Notes: a model not told the origin generated them from the letters alone. A stretch of DNA of 64,000 nt from Ardenticatenaceae bacterium (GCA_020634435.1 JACKBS010000011.1:124001-188000); one strand, 5' to 3'; shown: positions 30,408-39,113, numbered from the stretch's first letter. A program made the numbers and translations.

Positions 30408-31643
30408 TTATCCGCGTCCCATTTTCCTAATGAAGGCGGCCCCGGATAATTTGAGCTGCTGCTGGCGAGACGGCCGTTTCGCCACCGTCAAGTTCTGCAA
30501 ATGAGCCGCCAACGCTTCCAGGCTGGCCAGATTATGCACTGGCAAAAAGTCATCAATGTAGGGCAGCGCCGCCTGCATGCCCCGCGTCAATGGCTCGTAC
30601 TCGGCCAAGCCCAGCAGCGGGTTCAGCCAGATCAGCCGGTGGCAACTGCGTTGCAAACGGCCGATTTCCTGTTTCAGAAGCACCGGATCGCCCCGGTCCC
30701 AGCCGTCGCTGATGAGCAGCACCACCGCGCCGCGCCCTAGCACCCGGCGACCCCACGCAAAATTAAACGTCTTCAGCGAGTCGCCGATGCGCGTCCCGCC
30801 GGACCAATCAGTTACCTCGCGGGACACTTCCGCCAGAGCGCGATCTATCTCCCGGCCGCGCAGCTGCCGCGTGATGCGCGTGAGATGCGTGCTGAACACA
30901 AACGCCTCGACCTCTTGCTCCAGTCCCTTCGCCAAGCTGTAAATAAAGTGCAGCAGCAGCCGGGCATATCGCTCCATCGAGCCGCTGATGTCGGCAATGA
31001 CCACGAGCGGGCGGGGCTTGAATTTTGGCTGGCGGCTGGGCCACTCGATGAGTTCGCCGCCGTAACGCAGGTTGCGCCGCAGGCTGCGCCGCAAATCCAG
31101 CCGCCGCCCTTGCCCCGGACGCTGCCGCCGGGTGCGCCGCAACCCCAGCTGCCACACCATCTTAGCCATGAACTGCTTGACGGCACGCAGCTCTTCCTGC
31201 GTCAGATCGCCAAAATCTTTTTGGCGCAGCAGTTCGCGGGTGCTATACGTCTGCGTCACTTCGATGATCTGCTGGACCTCGTCGTCATCTGTTTCATCCG
31301 CTTCGTTGCTGCCGATTGGCTCGTCCTCTTGCAGCGGCGGCGGGGCAATGATGGGCTGGGGGGCAAGTTCTTCAGAGCCAACGGCAAACAATTCTTCCCA
31401 TAGGATTTTCTCGCGCGGGGCGCGCCAGAACAGTGCAAAGGCTTGCTCAAAAAGCGGCAAATCTGCCTGATCATGAACCAGCAGGCAGCGCGCTGTGTAG
31501 TAAAAATCTGCCTTGCGTGCCAGATTTACGTGCTCCAGTGCCTGCACCAGATCAATCATCCGGCCCGGATTCACGTCCATGCCCAAAGCACGCAGTAAAC
31601 GGCCGAATAAGATCAGGTTGTGGAGGAGGTGATTGTTGGTCAT
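30408..31643 (-). CDS. coxE: CoxE-like VWA-domain protein
   Basis: This 411-residue protein belongs to the CoxE group (VWA_CoxE). The helical N-terminal half (FGRLLRALGMDVNPGRMIDLV) and an acidic linker precede a basic RRTRRQRPGQGRRLDLRRSL stretch. The von Willebrand A domain has the MIDAS motif VVIADISGSMERYARLLLHF and GGTRIGDSL, and VVLLISDGWDRGD completes the site. With its MoxR/CoxD partner it belongs to the AAA+/VWA chaperone pairs that sulfurate or remodel molybdenum-copper CO dehydrogenase-type enzymes. The partner gene lies upstream but is now separated by an insertion sequence. Confidence 0.88.
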   Translation of the reverse strand: MTNNHLLHNLILFGRLLRALGMDVNPGRMIDLVQALEHVNLARKADFYYTARCLLVHDQADLPLFEQAFALFWRAPREKILWEELFAVGSEELAPQPIIAPPPLQEDEPIGSNEADETDDDEVQQIIEVTQTYSTRELLRQKDFGDLTQEELRAVKQFMAKMVWQLGLRRTRRQRPGQGRRLDLRRSLRRNLRYGGELIEWPSRQPKFKPRPLVVIADISGSMERYARLLLHFIYSLAKGLEQEVEAFVFSTHLTRITRQLRGREIDRALAEVSREVTDWSGGTRIGDSLKTFNFAWGRRVLGRGAVVLLISDGWDRGDPVLLKQEIGRLQRSCHRLIWLNPLLGLAEYEPLTRGMQAALPYIDDFLPVHNLASLEALAAHLQNLTVAKRPSRQQQLKLSGAAFIRKMGRG

Positions 31644-31658
31644 CTAGCCTTCTGGCTT

Positions 31659-31707
31659 GTCACTCCCGCGAAGGCGGGAGTCCAGAATCATGGATTCCCG
31701 CCTTCGC
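31659..31707. repeat. Bipartite REP element (GTCACTCCCGCGAAGGCGGGAGT...), split by the IS
   Basis: The left half GTCACTCCCGCGAAGGCGGG is followed by the inverted GATTCCCGCCTTCGC. The last part, GCCTTCGCGGGAATGAC, continues on the other side of the IS at 32670-32686. The reconstructed unit is an overall palindrome of two hairpins and resembles the CATTCCCGCGAAGGCGGGAA repeats widespread in other phyla. It was the original spacer between coxD and coxE. Confidence 0.75.
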
Positions 31708-32669
31708 TGCTCTGTTGAAAACATCCAAAACAAAGCAAAAGATGCTTACGGGATTAACTGATCTAAAGCAAAATTAATGATGCAGATTGTAAACCAACAT
31801 CTTAATCGCTGGCTCACGCCGTTGCAGATAGTATTTGCGTGCCCGAATGGCGTCACCAAACTTGCGTTTGATGACCGAGATGACGGTTTCGACCTTCCAG
31901 CGCTGCCCAAAGAGTCCATCCAGTCGGGCTACGGCAACCAAGTCAGCGCGTGCTTGGCGCAAGGGCGAGGCAATCGACCGCTTCGGACCCGTGCGACGGG
32001 GCGGTATGAGGTCATCAGGTCGTACCGACTTCACATCAAAGCCACCATCAGCCAACAAAACCCATTGACCAGAACGCATAAACGGCCGTACCGCACGCCG
32101 CATCGTTTCCAATTTACTACCATCATGCCCCGGCCCATACGATTGACTCCGTCCCAAAATGAACAGGGTGTTCAGACCAACCCCATAGAATCCTTTCCAA
32201 TATTGGGTGATCTTCCAGCCGCGTCGGTTGATATAGTAATCACTGGCTTGAGTCAGCTGAAACCCAGTCGCGTCAATCGCGACTGCTTCCTCCTCAATGC
32301 CCAACTCTGTCAACAAGCTGACATTCATGCGATCGATCTGGGCCAGCGTCAACAATCGAGCCGCTGCCCGCGCCAGTGCCGAGTACGTGGGCACATCCTT
32401 GAGTCCCAGTTCCTTGACCACCGCATCACTAGCCAGCAGCCACTCTTCCATATCCCGATAACTCAATCTCAGCCGATGCATCAACAAAATGCAGGTAACC
32501 AACTGCGGCTGCGTATACTTGCGCGGGCTTTTGGGATGGGAATAAGGAGCAAATTCTTTTTGTGCCAGGTTGTGGGCCATGCGAGCAAAGGTCACAAACT
32601 GGCTTTCACGCCGATTTTTCTTAGCCATATCATCATTATCGCCGTTCTTACCATCTTTTCAACAGTGCA
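31708..32669 (-). mobile_element. IS5-type (ISH1-like) insertion sequence with 8-bp target duplication
   Basis: The 962-bp element has ends TGCTCTGTTGAAAA and (reverse complement) TGCACTGTTGAAAA, with one mismatch in 14. The direct repeat GCCTTCGC stands on both sides (31700-31707, 32670-32677). The 8-base duplication fits the ISH1 subgroup of IS5. It splits a bipartite REP element between two genes that are otherwise in one operon, and both ends and the transposase are intact, so insertion is recent. Confidence 0.92.
31774..32628 (-). CDS. IS5-family DDE transposase
   Basis: This 284-residue transposase has an N-terminal DUF4096-like helical domain (YTQPQLVTCILLMHRLRLSY) followed by the RNase-H-type core. 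Catalytic residues appear as AVAIDATGF, VLLADGGFD and WKVETVISVIKRKFGD. The frame is intact from ATG to stop and nearly fills the element. One ACGGCCGT lies inside it. Confidence 0.9.
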   Translation of the reverse strand: MAKKNRRESQFVTFARMAHNLAQKEFAPYSHPKSPRKYTQPQLVTCILLMHRLRLSYRDMEEWLLASDAVVKELGLKDVPTYSALARAAARLLTLAQIDRMNVSLLTELGIEEEAVAIDATGFQLTQASDYYINRRGWKITQYWKGFYGVGLNTLFILGRSQSYGPGHDGSKLETMRRAVRPFMRSGQWVLLADGGFDVKSVRPDDLIPPRRTGPKRSIASPLRQARADLVAVARLDGLFGQRWKVETVISVIKRKFGDAIRARKYYLQRREPAIKMLVYNLHH

Positions 32670-32695
32670 GCCTTCGCGGGAATGACAAACAAATG

Positions 32696-33583
32696 TTACG
32701 AATTCACTCGCGCACGTTCAATAATCTGCCGGGTGGTTTCACCGCTGACTTTTTCGATATCGTCCTGGTATTTGAGGATGACGCCCAAGGTGTTTTCTAC
32801 GATTTCCACGCTGAGCGCCTGGGCATCTAGCGCGACCAGCGCGGCGGTCCAGTCCAGCGTTTCGGCCACGCCGGGAATTTTGTAGAGGTCTTGCTGCCGC
32901 AGTTCCTGGATGAAGTAGGTGACTTGCTCGGCCAACTGATCGGCGGCGTGGGGCAGCTTGGCCCGCACGATGTCGTATTCTTTTTCAAAGCTGGGGTAAT
33001 CGATCCAGGTGTAGAGACAGCGGCGCTTGAGAGCATCGTGGACCTCGCGGGTGCGGTTGGAGGTAAGTACTACCACCGGCGGCTGGGCGGCTTTGATCGT
33101 GCCAATTTCTGGGATGCTGATTTGGAAGTCGGAAAGGATTTCCAACAGGAACGCTTCAAACTCTTCATCGCTGCGATCAATTTCGTCGATGAGCAGGACA
33201 GGGCGCTGGGTTTTACTGTGCTGGATGGCCCGGAGCAACGGCCGTTCCAACAAAAATTCCTTACCAAACAGTTCTGCCTCGTTGGCCCGTTCGCCGCGCG
33301 CTTCCAGCAAGCGAATATGCAGCATCTGGCGGGTGTAGTTCCATTCGTACACCGCCTGGTTCACGTCCAGTCCTTCGTAACATTGCAGGCGAATCAGCTC
33401 GGTGCCTAGCAGATCGGCAATTACTTTGGCAATTTCTGTCTTGCCCACGCCGGGTTCGCCTTCGAGGAAGAGGGGTCTTTGCAGTTTTAGCGCCAGGTAA
33501 ACGGCCGTTGCCAACCCGCGATCTGTTACATAATTTTTGCTGCGCAGCGCCTCTTGTAATTGGTCGATGGATTCAATCTGCAT
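32696..33583 (-). CDS. coxD: MoxR/CoxD-like AAA+ ATPase
   Basis: This 295-residue AAA+ protein has Walker A FLEGEPGVGKTEIAKVIA, Walker B RPVLLIDEIDRSDEEFEAFLLE, sensor 1 VVLTSNRTREVHDALKRRC and the arginine region LKRRCLYTWIDYP. The protein lacks extra domains, as is usual for CoxD. Together with CoxE it is expected to act as an ATP-driven chaperone in maturing a molybdenum hydroxylase. The REP-containing spacer to coxE was about 80 bases before the IS entered, so the IS may now uncouple their expression. Confidence 0.9.
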   Translation of the reverse strand: MQIESIDQLQEALRSKNYVTDRGLATAVYLALKLQRPLFLEGEPGVGKTEIAKVIADLLGTELIRLQCYEGLDVNQAVYEWNYTRQMLHIRLLEARGERANEAELFGKEFLLERPLLRAIQHSKTQRPVLLIDEIDRSDEEFEAFLLEILSDFQISIPEIGTIKAAQPPVVVLTSNRTREVHDALKRRCLYTWIDYPSFEKEYDIVRAKLPHAADQLAEQVTYFIQELRQQDLYKIPGVAETLDWTAALVALDAQALSVEIVENTLGVILKYQDDIEKVSGETTRQIIERARVNS

Positions 33584-33600
33584 GGGTTGTCCTTGCTGTA

Positions 33601-33676
33601 ATCCGTAATCCGTAATCGGTTATCGGTATTCGGGTCACCGTTCACCGTTCACCGTTCACTGATTACCGATTACCGT
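33601..33676. repeat. Heptamer repeat spacer (AATCCGT/TTCACCG)
   Basis: Tandem AATCCGT, AATCGGT-type units are followed by TTCACCG repeated three times and then ATTACCGATTACCG, giving inverted pairing between the two ends. It is the same family as 25976-26033. It separates the coxD start from the SDR stop. Confidence 0.75.
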
Positions 33677-34432
33677 CTACTGGGCCGTCAGGCCACCGTC
33701 CACCGTTAGCGTGGCCCCAGTGGTGAAGGAGGAGGCGTCGGAGGCGAGCCAGAGAACGGCTTCGGCCACTTCGCGTGGGTCGCCAATGCGGTGGCTGGGG
33801 TTGTTTTGGATAGCGCCTTGTTCCAGTTGGGGCAGGTGAGCGAAAGCGCGTTCGACCATTGCCGTGCGAATAATGGCCGGGCAGACGGCGTTGACGCGGA
33901 TGCCTTTGCCAGCGTACTCAACCGCCGCTGTTTTGGTGAGGCCAACGACGGCGTGTTTGCTGGCGGCGTAGGCCGACATGCTGTGTGCGCCTATCAGACC
34001 CGCCACGGAAGCGGTGTTGATAATCGTACCGCCCCCTTGCAGGAGCATTTGCTGGATTTCATACTTGAGGCAGAGCCAGACGCCCTTGGCGTTGACGGCC
34101 ATGATGCGGTCGTATTCGTCTTCGCTGCCGTCGGCGGTGCGCACGGGAATGCCGTCAATGCCCGCGTTATTGAAGGCGATGTCGAGACGGCCGTATTCCC
34201 TCACCACCTCATTGATCAAATTTTCCACCTGCGCTGCCTGGGAGACGTCGGTTTGGATGAAAACGGCCGTACCGCCTGCCTCCCGGATCATCTGCACGGT
34301 TTCCTGGCCGCCGTCCGGGTTTAGGTCGGCGATGGCCAGTTTGGCACCGTGTTGGGCGAAGAGAACGGCCGTTTCCCGGCCAATGCCAGAACTACCGCCA
34401 GTGATAAGAGCAATTTTGCCGTCTAGCTGCAT
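33677..34432 (-). CDS. Short-chain dehydrogenase/reductase (SDR)
   Basis: I place the start at ATG 34432, which has GGAGG six bases upstream; an upstream in-frame ATG lacks one. The 251-residue classical SDR has cofactor motif ALITGGSSGIGRETAVLFA, an aspartate at the end of beta-2 (AIADLNPDGG, suggesting NAD preference), NNAGIDG, and catalytic Ser-Tyr-Lys in NTASVAGLIGAHSMSAYAASK. The C-terminus ends FTTGATLTVDGG as in the family. The substrate is unknown. Confidence 0.92.
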   Translation of the reverse strand: MQLDGKIALITGGSSGIGRETAVLFAQHGAKLAIADLNPDGGQETVQMIREAGGTAVFIQTDVSQAAQVENLINEVVREYGRLDIAFNNAGIDGIPVRTADGSEDEYDRIMAVNAKGVWLCLKYEIQQMLLQGGGTIINTASVAGLIGAHSMSAYAASKHAVVGLTKTAAVEYAGKGIRVNAVCPAIIRTAMVERAFAHLPQLEQGAIQNNPSHRIGDPREVAEAVLWLASDASSFTTGATLTVDGGLTAQ

Positions 34433-34513
34433 GGGAACCTCCAAAAAGTGGGATGCGATAGATGAAGCCAAGTTTTAACGCAGAGGGGGAGGATTAACAA
34501 AAAATGGATTGGT

Positions 34514-34556
34514 AGACGTGAGCGGGGGGAAACGGCCGTTTCCCCCTCTCACGTCT
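34514..34556 (-). terminator. Perfect long hairpin with ACGGCCGT at its apex
   Basis: AGACGTGAG and CTCACGTCT flank a stem GGGGGAAACGGCCGTTTCCCCC, making a hairpin of about 20 bp. It lies downstream of the beta-helix gene on the minus strand and upstream of the SDR gene. A T-rich run follows about 15 bases further on the minus strand, so it may stop transcription. Confidence 0.65.
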
Positions 34557-34595
34557 GTTGAGGCAAAGTCAAAGTATGAGGATCAACAAGACGGT

Positions 34596-36722
34596 TTAAT
34601 TTTTGACGATGGCGGGTAAAAATAGCTCGTAGCCCAATTGCGTGACCGGGCTCAACGGTGAACTGGTTAAAAGAAACGTGGTGAGTGGTCCCTGTTGGGC
34701 TACAAACGCAACGGGGCGGTTCTGCAAGTTGTAGTCGGCCAGGTCAATTGACCAGATACCGCTGCCGCCAACAAGTTTCGTTCCCCGAAAAATGCCACCC
34801 CCGCCGGGTTTAGTTGGGTCCTTTGTGATTTCATAGATGGAAATAGCGAAAGTGTTTATGGATGCCGTACCCGTGACGATCGTTCCGCTTGTTTCTGTCA
34901 CTTCGGGGTAGTTCAGCAAATCATTAGGGCCGGTATCGGCGTCGCCTGGGTCATTTGGTTCCAGGCCATCAGCACCCAGCTCAACAGGTAACCCGCCATT
35001 GCCGTAAATTTCTTGAGGAATTACAGCGTTATTGATAGACGTGTTGCCAGCGATACGTACTCCTGCGGACCCATTCCCCTGTACTTTTCGCGGGGTGAAG
35101 TGATTTCCTTGAGATTGCCAAACGTAGAGGCCGTGACTCTCATTATTGAGCAAAAGTGTGTTGGTTACTATCATGGTTTCCTGCACGTCTTCCAAATAGA
35201 TTCCGTTTTCGCCGTTATGGGCAATGATTTGGGTGCCAGGGAAGTCTAGTGTGCCGATTTGAGTACCCATTGAACTTGAGACGTGAAGGCCGTCATACCC
35301 ATTGCCGCGTGGCGTAACGCCGTCAATCGCGACGCCAATTTTGTTGAGGTCTAGCGTTGTTGCCGGGGAATTGCTGATAAGAATGCCGTAATTGGTATTG
35401 CCGCTGATGACATTTCCCGTTGCTGTTGAAAAGGTGCTGCCAATAACGTTATTCCCGGCGTCGTCAAAAATACCAATGCCGTGCTGCCCGTTGGGCAAAC
35501 TCAACATCCCCGTATGATCCAGGCCAATGATGTTGTCCATGACCAGATTGCTGCCGCCAGAGTTTTGAATGCGCAGTCCATCCAGGGTATTGCCGCTCAG
35601 GAGATTGTTGACAATCCAGGTCGATGGGGCGTCGCCAGTTACATGGATGCCATAATTGTTGGGGTCGGCAGAGGTGCCATTGTTGTCCGTCCCAATCCAG
35701 TTGCACGAGATGTACTTCAATTCGCTTGATACGCCGGTTACGTAAACACCCGCTGAACCGTTGCCCCGAATGTAGTTGCGGGCTAAGGCGTCATCTTCTT
35801 CAAAGTCATTGCAGCCAACGTAGTTTACGGCCGTTCCCCCCACCAACTCCACACCATAATTTGTATTATCTTCGATGATGTTGGCCCAAATGCTGGTACG
35901 TCCACTGCCGTTAACCTGAATCCCAATGACGTTATTGAGGATCTGGTTGTTGCGAATTTGGTTTCTCTGGGCGTTGTTTGTTACGGCGATACCTATATTG
36001 TTTACGTCGATGATATTTTGCTGAACGGCCGTTGCGTTGCCCAATGGATCGGCACCCACCACGACATACTGGCTGCCAAAAATGGAAATCCCGTCGCCAG
36101 GTACGCCGACCTGGCATTTAATGGTATTGCCATAAATCCAGGCGGTTGTTTTTGCCGCATCGACATTGCCCGAAGAAATATAAATGCCTCCGTAGGACAA
36201 ATTACTGTTGCCACAGCCACCCGTGCCAGGGTTGTCATCGCCAATAATGTTGTTGGTAATTTCTACTTCCACGGCATTGGTTTGCAGCCAGATATTGGAA
36301 TAGCCAATACCAGATCCATAGACGCGCAAATTTTTGAGTACAATCGCTTCGCCGTTGATGCGGAAAACATTAAGATTGTTACCGCCGCCATTGATGCGAA
36401 TGGTGTGCCCCACACCATCAATGGTGAGTCCAGCTTCGGACAGCACGGGCAGTGCGCTGCCCAGGTTGATAGTAAAGCTGCCGCTAAAATTAATAACATC
36501 GAGGCCAGGCTGCATCTGGGCCGTTTCGATAGCTGCTCGCAGCGTGCAAAAACCCCCAGCTGTGGCACAGCTGCCGGTTCCCCCGGTTGCATCAGGTTCG
36601 TCTCCAGCACTGTTCACCATAATGGTTGCCGTGGGGGAGGCAACGGCCGTTTTTGCCATCAGCACCAATAAACCACTCAACGATGCGACAAAAATAAAGA
36701 TAAAAATCAGCATACGTCTCAT
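34596..36722 (-). CDS. Secreted parallel beta-helix protein with LFLPAIVKN tail
   Basis: The start is ATG 36722 (GGAGG eight bases upstream). The protein has 708 residues and a signal peptide (MLIFIFIFVASLSGLLVLMA, then AVASP). The block VNSAGDEPDATGG, FCTLRAAIETAQ is the usual entry of CSLREAI-type right-handed beta-helix surface proteins. It is followed by repeated strands such as NVIGSTFSTATGNVISGNTN and NYGIHVTGD with N/G turns. The C-terminus reads GYELFLPAIVKN. I know this LxLPxxx(K/R) ending from many secreted Chloroflexota proteins; its role (sorting or anchoring) is unproven. Probably a surface or extracellular polysaccharide-contacting protein. Confidence 0.85.
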   Translation of the reverse strand: MRRMLIFIFIFVASLSGLLVLMAKTAVASPTATIMVNSAGDEPDATGGTGSCATAGGFCTLRAAIETAQMQPGLDVINFSGSFTINLGSALPVLSEAGLTIDGVGHTIRINGGGNNLNVFRINGEAIVLKNLRVYGSGIGYSNIWLQTNAVEVEITNNIIGDDNPGTGGCGNSNLSYGGIYISSGNVDAAKTTAWIYGNTIKCQVGVPGDGISIFGSQYVVVGADPLGNATAVQQNIIDVNNIGIAVTNNAQRNQIRNNQILNNVIGIQVNGSGRTSIWANIIEDNTNYGVELVGGTAVNYVGCNDFEEDDALARNYIRGNGSAGVYVTGVSSELKYISCNWIGTDNNGTSADPNNYGIHVTGDAPSTWIVNNLLSGNTLDGLRIQNSGGSNLVMDNIIGLDHTGMLSLPNGQHGIGIFDDAGNNVIGSTFSTATGNVISGNTNYGILISNSPATTLDLNKIGVAIDGVTPRGNGYDGLHVSSSMGTQIGTLDFPGTQIIAHNGENGIYLEDVQETMIVTNTLLLNNESHGLYVWQSQGNHFTPRKVQGNGSAGVRIAGNTSINNAVIPQEIYGNGGLPVELGADGLEPNDPGDADTGPNDLLNYPEVTETSGTIVTGTASINTFAISIYEITKDPTKPGGGGIFRGTKLVGGSGIWSIDLADYNLQNRPVAFVAQQGPLTTFLLTSSPLSPVTQLGYELFLPAIVKN

Positions 36723-36820
36723 GAATGTATCCTCCAAATTAGGAAATATGAGTGAAACTGTTTGGCTATTAAGTTGTCGATCACAAAAACAGGTGTTGGC
36801 TTGCGAGGGAGAGAAAAGAA

Positions 36821-36862
36821 AATCAGGCCAACATCTTTACAACATGAAAGATCGGCCTGATT
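36821..36862 (-). terminator. Rho-independent terminator of the thioredoxin-like gene
   Basis: AATCAGGCC...GGCCTGATT encloses an inner ATCTTT/AAAGAT pairing. On the minus strand the stem is followed by TTCTTTTCTC. It stands 86 bases past the stop of the TlpA-like gene, in an otherwise empty 225-base spacer. Confidence 0.7.
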
Positions 36863-36947
36863 GTATCGGAAAAATATCTTGTGAAGTTGTTAAGCAAATA
36901 ACAGCAAACGCTGCTGATTTGCGGGCCGCGATTTATTTTGCAGCTGA

Positions 36948-37559
36948 TTAGTTTAGCAAAGGCAGCACGATGTTTTCCAGTTCGCTTTCGCTGATTTCGC
37001 CAGTTTGTACATGTTGGATCACGCCATTGCGGTCGATGATGAAGGTGGTGGGGAAGCTGCGTGTGCTGTACTGATCGGCAACCCGACCCTGCAAATCTAG
37101 CAGTACGGGGAAGCTAAAGCCGCTTTGTTCGATAAACGGCCGTACCGTAGCCGCATCCTCCTGAGCATTAATGGCCAAAACAACCAACCCTTCATCCTGA
37201 TGCGCCTCATAGAAGCGGTTGATGCCGGGCATCTCGGCGCGGCAGGGCGGGCACCAGGTGGCCCAGAAATTCATGATGATCACCTCGCCTTCGTAATCAG
37301 CCAGGGCAATTTGCGATCCGTCCAGCGACCCCAGGCTGAAATCGGTGACGGTGCCGCCTTTTTGGGCCAGAGCCGGTGCGCCGTAGCTGTTGGTGGTGGG
37401 TTCCGGTTCGGCCGTTTTAAGGCTCATCCAGATAATTGTTCCCAGGCCACCCAGAATCAAAATGAGTGCCGCGACCAGGATCATATTGTTTTGCCGGGCT
37501 TTTTTTTGCCGCCGAGCGTCGCGACGGCCGTGTGATACATTGCGGTGTGCGTTTGACAT
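36948..37559 (-). CDS. TlpA/ResA-like membrane-anchored thioredoxin
   Basis: I start at ATG 37559; a longer upstream frame crosses a REP arm. The protein has 203 residues: a basic cytoplasmic end (HGRRDARRQKKARQ), one membrane helix (MILVAALILILGGLGTIIW) and a thioredoxin-fold domain with FSLGSLDGSQIALADYEGEV, the redox site NFWATWCPPCRAEMPGINRF, and cis-Pro loop RSFPTTFIIDRNG. It would act on the outer side of the membrane as a disulfide reductase, for example in cytochrome c maturation. It has its own terminator. Confidence 0.92.
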   Translation of the reverse strand: MSNAHRNVSHGRRDARRQKKARQNNMILVAALILILGGLGTIIWMSLKTAEPEPTTNSYGAPALAQKGGTVTDFSLGSLDGSQIALADYEGEVIIMNFWATWCPPCRAEMPGINRFYEAHQDEGLVVLAINAQEDAATVRPFIEQSGFSFPVLLDLQGRVADQYSTRSFPTTFIIDRNGVIQHVQTGEISESELENIVLPLLN

Positions 37560-37638
37560 AATGCTACTCCAGTTCTCGTTGTGCAGGTTCAATTTTATTA
37601 GATGCAGCGTACGGACAGAAGTAACATTCGTCTGGAAT

Positions 37639-37733
37639 AAACCTGACAGGTCTTCTAAGCTACATTGCCAATAAGGCATTTTGAATCACAAAACGCCTCG
37701 ATAGAAAGGTTGGGTCGTAGACCTGTCAGGTTT
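37639..37733. repeat. REP-type inverted pair AAACCTGACAGGTCT
   Basis: AAACCTGACAGGTCT (37639-37653) and its perfect inverse AGACCTGTCAGGTTT (37719-37733) enclose 65 bases. The arms fit the AGACC-N5-GGTTT family. The element lies between tryptophanase and the thioredoxin-like gene. Confidence 0.8.
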
Positions 37734-37742
37734 CAGAACCAC

Positions 37743-39113
37743 CTAAATCAAGGCCATCTTGGCTGAAAAATGGCGCAGCATGGGCGGCGCATCGACAATG
37801 CGCACGCCGCGAATGCTCTCTTTGATGCTGTTGACATAAAGCAGCACTTCGGCCAGGTAATCGACGTGGCTCTGAGTGTAGACCCGGCGCGGGAAGGCCA
37901 GGCGCACCAGCTCCATTGCCGCTGGTTTTTCGCTGCCGTCGGGCTGGTGGCCAAACATCACCGAACCAATTTCTACGGAGCGAATGCCGCCTTCCAGGTA
38001 GAGCGCCAGCGACAGTGCCCAGGCGGGATACTCACTTTGCGGGATGTGCGGCAGCATCCCTTTGGCGTCGATGTAGATGGCATGGCCGCCGGGCGGCTGC
38101 ACAATCGGGATGCCGTTTGAGGTTAAGATGTCGCCCAGGTAAGCCACGGAGCGGATGCGATACTGCAAATAATCTTCGTGCAGCACTTCTTCCAGACCCA
38201 CGGCCAGCGCTTCCAAATCGTACCCGGCCAGGCCGCCGTAGGTTGGGAAGCCCTCGGTGAGGATGAGCAGATTTTTGCACTCCTGCGCCCAGGCGTCGTC
38301 ATTGAGGGCCAGGAAGCCACCAATGTTGCCCATGCCGTCCTTTTTGGCGCTCATCGTGGCCCCATCCACGTAGCTAAACATCTCCTGGGCAATTTCCAGC
38401 GGCGTTTTGTCGGCGTAGCCTTCTTCGCGTGTTTTGATAAACCAGGCGTTTTCAGCAAAGCGGCAGCAGTCGAGGAAAAGGGGCACGTTATGGCGGTGGC
38501 AAATCTCGCTGGCGGCGCGGATGTTGGCCATGCTCACCGGCTGCCCGCCGCCGGAGTTGTTGGTGACGGTGATCATCGCTAGCGGCACGTTGCCGGGATT
38601 TTCCACGAGGGTGCGCTCCAAAGCTGCCAGGTCGATGTTGCCTTTGAAGGGCAAAATGATGGCCGGATCGTGTGCTTCGGGGATGGGAATGTCGAGAGCG
38701 GTTGCGCCCCGGTACTCGGTGTTGGCGCGGGTCGTGTCGAAGTGGGTGTTGTTGGGCACGATGTCGCCCGGCTTGAGGACAGAGCCGAACAGGATGCGCT
38801 CGGCGGCGCGCCCCTGGTGGGTGGGGATGACGTGTTTAAGGCCGGTGATGGTGCGTACGGCCGTTTCAAACTTGTAAAACGACTTGGCTCCCGCGTACGA
38901 CTCATCGCCCAGCATCATGCCAGCCCATTGGCCAGAGGACATCGCTCCCGTGCCAGAGTCGGTCAGCAGGTCGATGAGTACGTCTTCGGCCTTGAGCAAA
39001 AACAGGTTGTAGTGGGCCTCAGCCAGCAAGCGCTCCCGCTCTTCGCGGGTGGTTTGGCGGATGGGTTCCACCATTTTGATGCGAAACGGTTCGATGATGG
39101 TTTTGAACTTCAT
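37743..39113 (-). CDS. tnaA: Tryptophanase (beta-eliminating lyase)
   Basis: This 456-residue PLP enzyme splits tryptophan into indole, pyruvate and ammonia. Family blocks are LTDSGTGAMSSGQWAGMM, IPTHQGRAAERILF, SGGGQPVSMANIRA, FLDCCRFAENAWFIK and TMSAKKDGMGNIGG, with K258 as PLP lysine. The two positions that separate tryptophanase from tyrosine phenol-lyase are Asp126 (HFDTT; threonine in TPL) and His448 (LRHFSAK; phenylalanine in TPL), both of tryptophanase type. No tnaC-like leader or permease is adjacent. It is divergent from an alpha/beta hydrolase gene. Confidence 0.9.
   Translation of the reverse strand: MKFKTIIEPFRIKMVEPIRQTTREERERLLAEAHYNLFLLKAEDVLIDLLTDSGTGAMSSGQWAGMMLGDESYAGAKSFYKFETAVRTITGLKHVIPTHQGRAAERILFGSVLKPGDIVPNNTHFDTTRANTEYRGATALDIPIPEAHDPAIILPFKGNIDLAALERTLVENPGNVPLAMITVTNNSGGGQPVSMANIRAASEICHRHNVPLFLDCCRFAENAWFIKTREEGYADKTPLEIAQEMFSYVDGATMSAKKDGMGNIGGFLALNDDAWAQECKNLLILTEGFPTYGGLAGYDLEALAVGLEEVLHEDYLQYRIRSVAYLGDILTSNGIPIVQPPGGHAIYIDAKGMLPHIPQSEYPAWALSLALYLEGGIRSVEIGSVMFGHQPDGSEKPAAMELVRLAFPRRVYTQSHVDYLAEVLLYVNSIKESIRGVRIVDAPPMLRHFSAKMALI

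Noticed and set aside
31777..32685. 302-codon plus-strand frame across the IS5 element
   Set aside because: Antisense to the transposase, whose catalytic motifs and start fit the element.
37743..39113. Tyrosine phenol-lyase as the identity of the beta-eliminating lyase
   Set aside because: Asp126 and His448 are the tryptophanase-type residues at the two discriminating positions.
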